Under the pieces are notes generated by a model. That model was given only the letters and a program-made list of their open reading frames with translations. It was not told where the DNA came from and ran no database searches. A program made the translations under genes and the position numbers. Of a DNA stretch of 18,832 nt, positions 1 through 6,068 are shown piece by piece. Positions within the stretch are counted from its first letter, which is position 1; each line of letters opens with the position of its first letter. Source of the stretch: Lentisphaeria bacterium (GTDB taxonomy: Bacteria > Verrucomicrobiota > Lentisphaeria > Victivallales > UBA1829); the NCBI GenBank assembly GCA_003526375.1, contig DPDG01000100.1, positions 1-18,832 on the forward strand, read 5' to 3'.

Positions 1-72
1 CTAATCACTGACCACTAATCACTGATCACTAATCACTGACCACTAATCACTGACCACTAATCACTAATCACT
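1..72. repeat. Heptamer tandem repeat (CACTAAT/CACTGAC), left end
   Basis: The stretch is built of consecutive 7-bp units. After a partial unit at 1-5, full units run from 6 to 68 in the order CACTGAC, CACTAAT, CACTGAT, CACTAAT, CACTGAC, CACTAAT, CACTGAC, CACTAAT, CACTAAT, and a CACT fragment ends at 72. Most units alternate AAT and GAC, which gives a 14-bp higher-order period. There are no unique spacers, so it is not a CRISPR array. The 7-bp period brings TAA/TGA (plus strand) and TGA/TAG (minus strand) into all six frames. The array overlaps the end of the RNase HIII gene, whose TGA stop at 70-68 lies inside it. The same repeat in the same orientation reappears at the right end of the window. 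What it does is unknown. Confidence 0.95.
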
Positions 73-1039
73 TTCTCCACGGAGTTTTCTCCGGAACGGG
101 AAGTCCGAGCGCTTTGCAGGAATTGCGGAAATGCATCTTGGCAACCTGCCGCAACAGAGTTTCCCCTCCGGCAATTGCGAGTTGTTTCGCAATCCTGTCG
201 ACCTGCTCTCCGGCGCCTTTCGGAAGTACAACACCGTTCTTTTCTCCGAGCTCCGTCATGCGGCGGACAAACTCCGCGCGCGCCATGATGGAAGCCGCGG
301 CGACAGCGATATCGCTTTCCGCTTTGGTCCGTTGATCCAGACGAATGCTCCTGCCGCCTTTCAGCAGGGCATTTCTGATCAGGCTCTCATCTCCGAATTT
401 ATCCGCAAGCGCGGCATTGCATTCAGGCGCTTTCAACAACAGATTCTCAAGAGCGCGGGCATGTCCCCAGGCAAGCAGACGGTTCAGGCTCCGGATTTTT
501 TCATAGAAGTTGTTGTATGCCTCCGGACCGATTGCAACCACGGCAAACTTATTGTTCACCAGACGCCGTATTTCTGCGGCAATCCGTATAATCATCTTAT
601 CATTTTTGATCATTTTTGAGTCCTTGACACCGATATCGGCAAGTTTGCGCGCGGTATCTTCATCCCCGACAAAAACGGAGGATATCACAAGAGGTCCGAA
701 GAAATCCCCCTTCCCGCTTTCATCCATTCCTGCATGAGGGTAAAACGGCACCTCGGATTCGGATTGCTGCCCGGAGACGGACTCGAACGCCTTTTCCTTC
801 AGAATTTCAGGTTCAAGAATGAACTCGACGAAATCCTGCGCATTCGCCCCCTGCACCACAAGTTTCCCACTCTGGTATGCGGCAACGGAAATCTTTTCGG
901 AGGAAGCCTTGAACACCATATAGGGAGCATCGACAACGGTCCAGTTCCTCTCTTTCAATATTTCCTGCAAAGCAAGCATTTCCGGTTTAAGAAGCTCAAA
1001 AACGAAATTTTTCCGGGGTTGAGAAGCGTTGGTATCCAT
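68..1039 (-). CDS. rnhC: Ribonuclease HIII
   Basis: Endonuclease that cuts the RNA strand of RNA-DNA hybrids in the cytoplasm (R-loops, primers, misincorporated ribonucleotides). From the chosen start the protein has 323 residues. Residues about 11-80 resemble the TBP-like substrate-binding domain typical of RNase HIII (NFVFELLKPE...). The RNase H fold follows, with the hallmark DESGKGDFFGPLV at 106-118 (D106, E107), VKDSK around D140, ADKFGD around D213 and the QRTKAESDIAVAAAS block at 236-250. Length and order fit the family (about 300-320 residues). The start is uncertain. The frame is open upstream, with ATG at 1081 (14 extra residues) and TTG at 1186. None of these has a clear Shine-Dalgarno, and ATG 1039 was chosen because it best matches family length. 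The TGA stop lies in the heptamer repeat. Confidence 0.93.
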   Translation of the reverse strand: MDTNASQPRKNFVFELLKPEMLALQEILKERNWTVVDAPYMVFKASSEKISVAAYQSGKLVVQGANAQDFVEFILEPEILKEKAFESVSGQQSESEVPFYPHAGMDESGKGDFFGPLVISSVFVGDEDTARKLADIGVKDSKMIKNDKMIIRIAAEIRRLVNNKFAVVAIGPEAYNNFYEKIRSLNRLLAWGHARALENLLLKAPECNAALADKFGDESLIRNALLKGGRSIRLDQRTKAESDIAVAAASIMARAEFVRRMTELGEKNGVVLPKGAGEQVDRIAKQLAIAGGETLLRQVAKMHFRNSCKALGLPVPEKTPWRK

Positions 1040-1080
1040 ATTTTTCTGAAAGAATGCCTTTTTCTGTATAAATTTTCTCA

Positions 1081-1096
1081 TTGTCACGTTTGACAA
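1081..1096. promoter_or_regulatory. Short perfect dyad between rnhC and the secreted-protein gene
   Basis: TTGTCA-CGTT-TGACAA is a perfect 6-bp inverted repeat with a 4-bp centre. Its right half overlaps the predicted plus-strand -35 (TTGACA, 1090-1095), and the whole element lies just downstream of the predicted minus-strand start site near 1102. It could be an operator acting on both genes, or a small hairpin in the rnhC leader that would also cover the alternative ATG at 1081. The function is inferred; only the symmetry is directly seen. Confidence 0.4.
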
Positions 1097-1118
1097 AACA
1101 AACTTTACAATATAGATT
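1090..1118 (+). promoter_or_regulatory. Predicted sigma70-type promoter of the secreted-protein gene
   Basis: An exact TTGACA (1090-1095) is followed after 17 bp by TAGATT (1113-1118, four of six consensus bases). TATAGA at 1111-1116 is an alternative -10 at 15-bp spacing. Transcription would start near 1125, about 64 nt before the ATG at 1189. Confidence 0.5.
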
Positions 1119-1137
1119 AGATTGTGTGTTTTTCCAA
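1109..1137 (-). promoter_or_regulatory. Predicted sigma70-type promoter of rnhC
   Basis: Read on the minus strand, TTGGAA (1137-1132) is followed after 17 bp by TATATT (1114-1109, five of six). The predicted start site is near 1102, which gives a leader of about 60 nt to the ATG at 1039. This promoter interlocks with the plus-strand promoter at 1090-1118, so the two may compete. Confidence 0.4.
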
Positions 1138-1188
1138 AACATTTCAGGAAAAAATAACAGGAAATAATTAAGATAAGGAAAAGCAAAT

Positions 1189-2157
1189 ATGCGGAAAGTG
1201 TTGACCATCTGCTCTATGTTTTCATTTGCGGCACTCCTCAGCGCCCAGGTTGCGCGCCCGCCCATGGATCCGATGATGAATCCGGACTACAATCCGAATA
1301 ATCCGAATAAAAAGAAGGAAGTCAAACGGGTCGTTTTCAAGGATAAAGTATCTTCCAGCGCTTATCCGTTATCCAATAAACGGGTCAAACAGATCAACGA
1401 AGTGGTGAAAGGTTTTCTCGACCGCAATGAAAAACTCAATGATGAAGCGGTCGTGGACACGATTTATGAACAGGTCGGAAAGTTTGTAGCCCTGACGCCG
1501 GAAAAGCCTGCGGACATCAGAAAATTCGAAGACTTCCAGAAAGAAATTGCGCCGGTCGTCAACAAAAAATTCCCTCTTGATCCCAAACAGATCCGGGAGG
1601 AAGCCGAAAAGGAAGCTGAAAAGAAATTTACGATGTACAAGCCGCAGGAACAGGTCAAAGTCTTTTATCAGCGCGGCAGAAGCGTCTACTCGACCAAAGG
1701 CACCTTTTACGGTTTCGGCGGCGGCAGCATTCAGGTCAATGAACGCCATATTGCCATGTTCGACCTGCTTCCGGAGTCACGGATCAAATTCGATAAAGCC
1801 TATAATCAGAAAGCAAAAGAAGAATTCATCAACAAGAAAGTCATGGATTACACCAATAAGAAATATGCGTTTTCCAATGATCTTTTCCGCAAGGCACAGG
1901 CACAGCAGCGCACTTCCAATGAAAAACTCGGTTATATTTACGCCGACCGGAAATGGAATACCGCGAAAAAGCTGACGGATGATGCAATCGCGGAAGCCAA
2001 AGTCGAAGCCGAGCGCAGAGCCGAAGAAGCCAGACTGAAAGCCGAAGAAGAACGTAAGAAAAAGGCAATGGAGAATCCCGGCGGATATATGCCGAACGAG
2101 CCTCAGAATCCGAATGCAAATATGGGCGACGGATACGCTCCGAATCCAGTCTATTGA
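1189..2157 (+). CDS. Secreted Lys/Glu-rich protein of unknown function
   Basis: I do not recognise the family. The protein has 322 residues. A signal peptide is clear: MRK, then a hydrophobic stretch, with probable cleavage near residue 19 (LLSAQ), so it is probably periplasmic or exported. The mature protein starts with an Asn/Pro-rich stretch (about residues 22-44), continues as a charged, mostly helical region, and has a small Gly-rich patch (GTFYGFGGGS) around residue 170. An Ala/Glu/Lys/Arg helix likely to form a coiled coil follows at about 266-295, and the protein ends in another Asn/Pro/Gly-rich tail. No catalytic motif or membrane segment is visible after the signal. AAGGA about 9 nt upstream supports the ATG. 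It stands alone, divergent from rnhC and convergent with hpt, with a terminator just downstream. A structural or cell-envelope role is possible but not shown. Confidence 0.85.
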   Translation: MRKVLTICSMFSFAALLSAQVARPPMDPMMNPDYNPNNPNKKKEVKRVVFKDKVSSSAYPLSNKRVKQINEVVKGFLDRNEKLNDEAVVDTIYEQVGKFVALTPEKPADIRKFEDFQKEIAPVVNKKFPLDPKQIREEAEKEAEKKFTMYKPQEQVKVFYQRGRSVYSTKGTFYGFGGGSIQVNERHIAMFDLLPESRIKFDKAYNQKAKEEFINKKVMDYTNKKYAFSNDLFRKAQAQQRTSNEKLGYIYADRKWNTAKKLTDDAIAEAKVEAERRAEEARLKAEEERKKKAMENPGGYMPNEPQNPNANMGDGYAPNPVY

Positions 2158-2181
2158 CCGGAAAAGACGGAATATTAATGC

Positions 2182-2216
2182 AAAAGCCGGTGAGAAAAAA
2201 TCTCTCCGGCTTTTTT
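2182..2216. terminator. Intrinsic terminator, probably bidirectional
   Basis: AAAAGCCGG and CCGGCTTTT form a stem extended inward by GAGA/TCTC around a run of A. A T-tract follows on the plus strand, and the complementary A-tract gives T residues on the minus strand. It sits between the convergent secreted-protein gene (stop 2157) and hpt (stop 2253) and can serve both. Confidence 0.85.
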
Positions 2217-2236
2217 GTGCGGGGGAACATCAAGGA

Positions 2237-2259
2237 GCTGTAAAAATATTTTTTACAGC
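2237..2259 (-). terminator. Hairpin overlapping the hpt stop codon
   Basis: GCTGTAAAA (2237-2245) and TTTTACAGC (2251-2259) are a perfect 9-bp inverted repeat with a 5-bp loop. The TAA stop of hpt lies in one arm. On the minus strand the second arm contributes TTTT but no long T-tract follows. It may protect or help terminate the ade-hpt message together with the stronger stem-loop at 2182-2216. Confidence 0.45.
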
Positions 2260-2765
2260 CCGTCTTCCAGAATTCCGACATAAGGCAGATTGCGGTAATG
2301 TTCATCGGAATCCAGCCCGTAACCGACGACATAACGGTCGGGAATCCGGAATCCGACCCAGTCGGCAGGAACGAACTGTTTGGTTTCCAGCATCTTATCC
2401 ATCAGGACACAGGTCTTGACGCTTGCTGCGCCGAGCCCCAGAAAATAATGAACGGCGTATTTCATGGAAAGCCCCGTATCAAGGATATCATCAACCAGCA
2501 GAATATGTCTTCCGTGAACCGGCAGTTTCAATGCGGAACGCACTGTAATCTTTCCGGTACTCCGGTCATTTTCGTAACTGGACGCGGAAAAACAATCGAC
2601 ATAAAGCGGCAAATCAATCTTCCGAAGCAGATCGGCGGCAAAAATCACTGCTCCGTTCATCATCACAATGACTGTAAGCTCCTTCCCCCGATAAGCTTCC
2701 GTGATTTCTCCGCCCAACTGCGCAATCCGCGCGGCAATCTCATTTTCCGTAAGAAGAACCTTCAT
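2253..2765 (-). CDS. hpt: Hypoxanthine phosphoribosyltransferase
   Basis: Cytoplasmic purine-salvage enzyme that joins hypoxanthine (often also guanine) to PRPP, giving IMP or GMP and pyrophosphate. The protein has 170 residues, normal for the family. The PRPP-binding loop ILLVDDILDTGLS is at 88-100, with the acidic pair D92/D93 and D96. The MMNGA segment at 35-39 and the C-terminal GFRIPDRYVVGYGLD block (138-152) followed by YRNLPYVG are typical. Usual family members have a Tyr right after GLD, where Ser stands here. The ATG at 2765 is 4 bp after the ade stop, and its ribosome-binding site (GAGG) lies in the last codons of ade, so translation is probably coupled. An in-frame upstream start exists inside ade but is less likely. 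With ade it converts adenine to IMP in two steps. Confidence 0.95.
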   Translation of the reverse strand: MKVLLTENEIAARIAQLGGEITEAYRGKELTVIVMMNGAVIFAADLLRKIDLPLYVDCFSASSYENDRSTGKITVRSALKLPVHGRHILLVDDILDTGLSMKYAVHYFLGLGAASVKTCVLMDKMLETKQFVPADWVGFRIPDRYVVGYGLDSDEHYRNLPYVGILEDGL

Positions 2766-2769
2766 CCGT

Positions 2770-4482
2770 TCATACCTCGATAAAATCAAATGCGGCGACA
2801 TCCACCACGCCGCGGTCCGTGATCCGCAGGAACGGAATCACCGGCAGCGGCAGGAAAGCAAGCTGAAGAAACGGAGTTTCCAGCGGACAGCCGGTCACTT
2901 TCACTGACTTGTGAATCCGGACCAGCTCTTTTTCCACAGTCTCAAAATCACGGTCGGAAAGCAATCCCCCCAAAGGCAACGGCATCACATCGACCACTTT
3001 CCCCCGGTTCGCAACAGCAAAACCGCCCTGCGAATCAATCAGGGCATTCACAGCCAGCGCCATATCCTCATCGGAAACACCGACCACGCAGATATTGTGG
3101 CTGTCATGCCCGACACTGGATGCAATCGCCCCGGATTTCAAGCCGAATCCTCTGACGAAACCAAGCCCGATATTGCCGTTTCTGCCGTAACGTTCCAGAA
3201 CTGCAACCTTAGCAACATCCTGTTCAGGAGCGCATTTCTTTTCATACCCGTCAAACGGCAGGTCCAGTTTCAAATGCTCCGTCGTCAGGGACAGCTCCAG
3301 AATACCGATCACGGGAGTCTCCGCTTTCTTCGAGAAAACCTTGAAGGAATCTGCCGAGACCTTTTTCAACCTGACGGAATTCAGGAATGCCGACGGATCA
3401 GGCGGAAGCCCGCGCGAAGCGAACAGAGCCTCATTCACAATCTTCCCGTTTTTCAGGACAGTTGCAATCCGGCATTTCTTCAAGTCCGAAAGCAGGACGA
3501 TATCCGCCTTGTATCCGGGTGCGATCAGACCGCGGTCACGCAATCCGAAATGCTGCGCGGGAGAACAGCAGGCGACCCGGTACACCGCCAGCGGATCAGA
3601 GCCAGACTCAATCGCATGTGCGATCATATAATCCAGATGCCCCGTTTCCGCAATATCCAGCGGATTGCGGTCATCGGTGCAGAAACAGAGAAACGGAGCA
3701 TTCCGTATCGTAACCAGCGGCAGAAGCGTGTCCAGATTCCGTGCCACAGAGCCTTCACGGATCAGAATCTGCATCCCCTTGCGCAATTTCTCCTTCGCCT
3801 CGTCCAGCGTACTGCATTCGTGACAGTTGCGGACTCCGGCTGCAAGGTAAGCATTGAGCGCTTTTCCGGTCAGCATCGGGCAGTGTCCGTCAATTCTGCC
3901 GTGGAAAGCCTCCACCTTTTCAAGCACCTCCGGCACTTTGAACAGAACACCGGGAACGTTCATCAGTTCGGCAAGACCGGAGGAAAGCGGTTCGGAAGCA
4001 TATTTGCAGACATCTGCCGCGGAAAGTGCGGCGCCGGCGGTCTCCAGCGGCGTGGAAGGGACACAGGAGCTGATCTCTACCCGAAGGTCCATGCACATAC
4101 GGCGGGCGGACTCCAGAAAAAAGTCAATCGCTTTCGTTCCCGCAACATTCGACAGCTCGTGCGGATCGCAGACCGCCGTCGTCACGCCGCGCGGCAGAAC
4201 GCACCGTTCGAACTCGAAAGGCGTAATCATCGAGGACTCCACATGAACATGCGCATCAATAAACCCCGGAACGGCGGTCAGCCCGCTTCCGTCAATCTCG
4301 CGCTCACCGTCATACGTTTCCCCGACACCGACGATCCGGTCGTCGCAGACAGCGATATCTCCCCGCACCGTCTCCCCTGTGATCAGATTGAAGACAGCGA
4401 TATTTTTTATTACGAGAGACGCCGGGACATTCCCCTGCGCTTCATCAATGATCTTTTCCAACATTCCAAGTCCCGGCTTCAT
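2770..4482 (-). CDS. ade: Adenine deaminase (amidohydrolase family)
   Basis: Deaminates adenine to hypoxanthine and ammonia in the cytoplasm using a divalent-metal centre. The protein has 570 residues, close to the bacterial Ade length. After an N-terminal beta domain comes the metal-binding PGFIDAHVHVESS (H78, H80), then VCDPHELSNVAG, the IDGHCP and VRNCHECST segments, and FCTDDRNPLDI. The SVGHDSHNICVVG block in the C-terminal Ade domain is diagnostic for this family as against other amidohydrolases. The ATG at 4482 is supported by GGGAGGA about 7 nt upstream. The frame runs open to 4560, but that extension crosses the predicted promoter and looks non-coding. It is first in an operon with hpt (4-bp gap) and divergent from the NSS transporter gene, with which it shares a symmetric promoter region. 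Confidence 0.96.
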   Translation of the reverse strand: MKPGLGMLEKIIDEAQGNVPASLVIKNIAVFNLITGETVRGDIAVCDDRIVGVGETYDGEREIDGSGLTAVPGFIDAHVHVESSMITPFEFERCVLPRGVTTAVCDPHELSNVAGTKAIDFFLESARRMCMDLRVEISSCVPSTPLETAGAALSAADVCKYASEPLSSGLAELMNVPGVLFKVPEVLEKVEAFHGRIDGHCPMLTGKALNAYLAAGVRNCHECSTLDEAKEKLRKGMQILIREGSVARNLDTLLPLVTIRNAPFLCFCTDDRNPLDIAETGHLDYMIAHAIESGSDPLAVYRVACCSPAQHFGLRDRGLIAPGYKADIVLLSDLKKCRIATVLKNGKIVNEALFASRGLPPDPSAFLNSVRLKKVSADSFKVFSKKAETPVIGILELSLTTEHLKLDLPFDGYEKKCAPEQDVAKVAVLERYGRNGNIGLGFVRGFGLKSGAIASSVGHDSHNICVVGVSDEDMALAVNALIDSQGGFAVANRGKVVDVMPLPLGGLLSDRDFETVEKELVRIHKSVKVTGCPLETPFLQLAFLPLPVIPFLRITDRGVVDVAAFDFIEV

Positions 4483-4514
4483 AGAGATTCCTCCCCGAAA
4501 AAAGTTTGATTCGC

Positions 4515-4543
4515 AAGATACTCTCAAAACATGAAAAATACAA
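4515..4543 (-). promoter_or_regulatory. Predicted promoter of ade-hpt
   Basis: On the minus strand TTGTAT (4543-4538) is followed after 17 bp by TATCTT (4520-4515). The predicted start site is near 4508, with a leader of about 26 nt. The -35 lies within one arm of the 12-bp inverted repeat at 4532-4575. Confidence 0.5.
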
Positions 4544-4575
4544 CTCTTTTCGCTTGACAAACCTTGTATTTTTCA
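4532..4575. promoter_or_regulatory. 12-bp inverted repeat covering both divergent -35 elements
   Basis: TGAAAAATACAA (4532-4543) and TTGTATTTTTCA (4564-4575) are perfect inverted copies separated by 20 bp. Their centres are 32 bp apart, about three helical turns, so both arms face the same side of the DNA. Each arm contains the predicted -35 (TTGTAT) of one promoter: ade to the left, the NSS transporter to the right. Two equal binding sites for a shared regulator is the simplest reading. An alternative is a symmetric promoter duplication with no regulator. The regulator, if any, is unknown. Confidence 0.6.
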
Positions 4576-4592
4576 GGAAAACATGATATTTT
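4564..4592 (+). promoter_or_regulatory. Predicted promoter of the NSS-cstA pair
   Basis: TTGTAT (4564-4569) is followed after 17 bp by TATTTT (4587-4592). TG at 4584-4585 with one base before the -10 makes an extended -10 element. The predicted start site is near 4598, with a leader of about 28 nt to the TTG start. A consensus TTGACA at 4554-4559 also occurs but has no -10 at proper distance. Confidence 0.45.
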
Positions 4593-4625
4593 TTATGTAT
4601 TTTATGAAACAAAAGGGAGCTTCAA

Positions 4626-6023
4626 TTGAATTCAGAATCTTCACGGGAACAATTTGCGTCCAGACTGGGATTCATTCTGATGACCGCAGGCTGCGCCATC
4701 GGACTGGGCAATGTCTGGCGTTTTCCCTACATCACGGGGCAGTACGGCGGCGGGCTGTTCGTTTTTCTGTATCTGTTTTTCCTGGCGGTTCTCGGCTTTC
4801 CGGTCATGATGATGGAACTGTCTCTCGGCCGTGCCGGGCGCAGCACATTTCCGGGAGCGTTCCGCAACCTTCAGAATAAAAACGTCAGATTCCGCTGGGA
4901 CTTTCCCGCATATCTTCTTTTCTCCGGAAACATGTTCCTGCTGATGTTCTATACCGTCATTTCCGGCTGGCTTCTCGCTTACGCCTGTTACTTCGCAGTC
5001 GGGAAATTCAGGACGATGGACGCCGCGCAATGCCAGGCATTCTTTGAAAACTTCCTTGCCTCGCCGGGGCTTCAGACGCTGTTCATGCTGATCGTGCTCG
5101 GTTTGACGGTATTCGTCTGTATGGGCGGAGTCCGGAAGATGATCGAAAAAGTCATCAAAGTCATGATGATCGGTCTTTTTCTTCTGCTTCTTCTCCTCGT
5201 GGTGCAATCGCTCCGCCTCCCGAATGCCATGCAGGGCGTCCGCTTCTTCCTCTATCCGGATGTGAATAAATTTCTCAGCGACGGAGTTTGGGCGACGGTT
5301 CACGCCGCAATGGCACAGGCATTCTTCACATTGAGCCTCGGAGTGGGAAGCATCGCAATCTGCGGGAGTTATATCGGGCACGACCGCTCACTGCCGGCGG
5401 AAGGCGTCTGGATCATCAGCCTGGACACTCTGATGGCGATCTGTTCGGGACTGATCATTTTTCCCTGCTGCGCCGCTTATGCAATCGCACCGAACGCGGG
5501 TCCCTCCCTCATTTTCATTACCTTGCCGAATGTCTTTCACAACATGGAGGGCGGTCCGTTCTGGGGTTTTCTTTTCTTCCTGTTTCTTTCCATTGCCGCG
5601 GTATCAACTCTGATCGCCGTGTTTGAAAACCTTGCGGCATTCGGCATGGACGAATTCCGCTGGAGCCGTAAAAAATCCTGTTCCATCTTCGGTATCATCC
5701 TTGCGGCGCTTTCCATGCCGTGCATTCTCGGGTTCAACCTCTGGCAGAAGTTCCGTCCGCTTGGAAAAGATTCCAACGTGCTGGACTTGGAAGACTTCAT
5801 CGTCAGTGACAATCTCCTGCCTCTCGGCGCACTCTACCTGACGATTTTCTGTTCCAACCGTTTCGGCTGGGGCAGCGAGAATTTTTATAAAGAACTCAAT
5901 ACCGGAAAAGGCTGGAAGTTCCCTCATTTCTTCATACCCTATATGCGCTGGGGACTTCCGGCAATCATTCTGGCAATCTGGGTAATCGGGATCGTCAAGC
6001 GGTTCCATCTGTTCGAATTCTGA
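4626..6023 (+). CDS. Neurotransmitter:sodium symporter (NSS/SNF) family transporter
   Basis: Inner-membrane Na+-coupled importer, by family most likely for an amino acid; the substrate cannot be read from the sequence. The protein has 465 residues. The first helix carries the family signature GCAIGLGNVWRFPY (22-35), the unwound TM1 segment that binds Na+ and substrate, followed by GGGLFVFLY and ELSLGRAGR. Repeated hydrophobic segments of about 20 residues run to the C-terminus. The length fits the bacterial members with about 11 helices rather than the 12 of LeuT. The start is TTG at 4626, supported by AAGGGAG 6 nt upstream. An ATG at 4604 is in another frame. cstA follows 45 bp downstream on the same strand, so co-transcription is likely. 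It is divergent from ade. Confidence 0.93.
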   Translation: MNSESSREQFASRLGFILMTAGCAIGLGNVWRFPYITGQYGGGLFVFLYLFFLAVLGFPVMMMELSLGRAGRSTFPGAFRNLQNKNVRFRWDFPAYLLFSGNMFLLMFYTVISGWLLAYACYFAVGKFRTMDAAQCQAFFENFLASPGLQTLFMLIVLGLTVFVCMGGVRKMIEKVIKVMMIGLFLLLLLLVVQSLRLPNAMQGVRFFLYPDVNKFLSDGVWATVHAAMAQAFFTLSLGVGSIAICGSYIGHDRSLPAEGVWIISLDTLMAICSGLIIFPCCAAYAIAPNAGPSLIFITLPNVFHNMEGGPFWGFLFFLFLSIAAVSTLIAVFENLAAFGMDEFRWSRKKSCSIFGIILAALSMPCILGFNLWQKFRPLGKDSNVLDLEDFIVSDNLLPLGALYLTIFCSNRFGWGSENFYKELNTGKGWKFPHFFIPYMRWGLPAIILAIWVIGIVKRFHLFEF

Positions 6024-6068
6024 CATCATAATCATAATAAAACAACAATATAATCAAAAGGAGAAATC

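Noticed and set aside
1..72. CRISPR array
   Set aside because: Units are 7 bp, directly adjacent and nearly identical, with no spacers and no cas genes.
2911..4509. Long open frame (532 codons) antisense to ade
   Set aside because: It mirrors the adenine deaminase gene, runs across its promoter, and has Arg/Gln/His-rich composition typical of shadow frames.
6049..6054. Exact TATAAT between the NSS gene and cstA
   Set aside because: No acceptable -35 at 16-18 bp, and the transcript would start on the ribosome-binding site. AT-rich gap sequence explains it.
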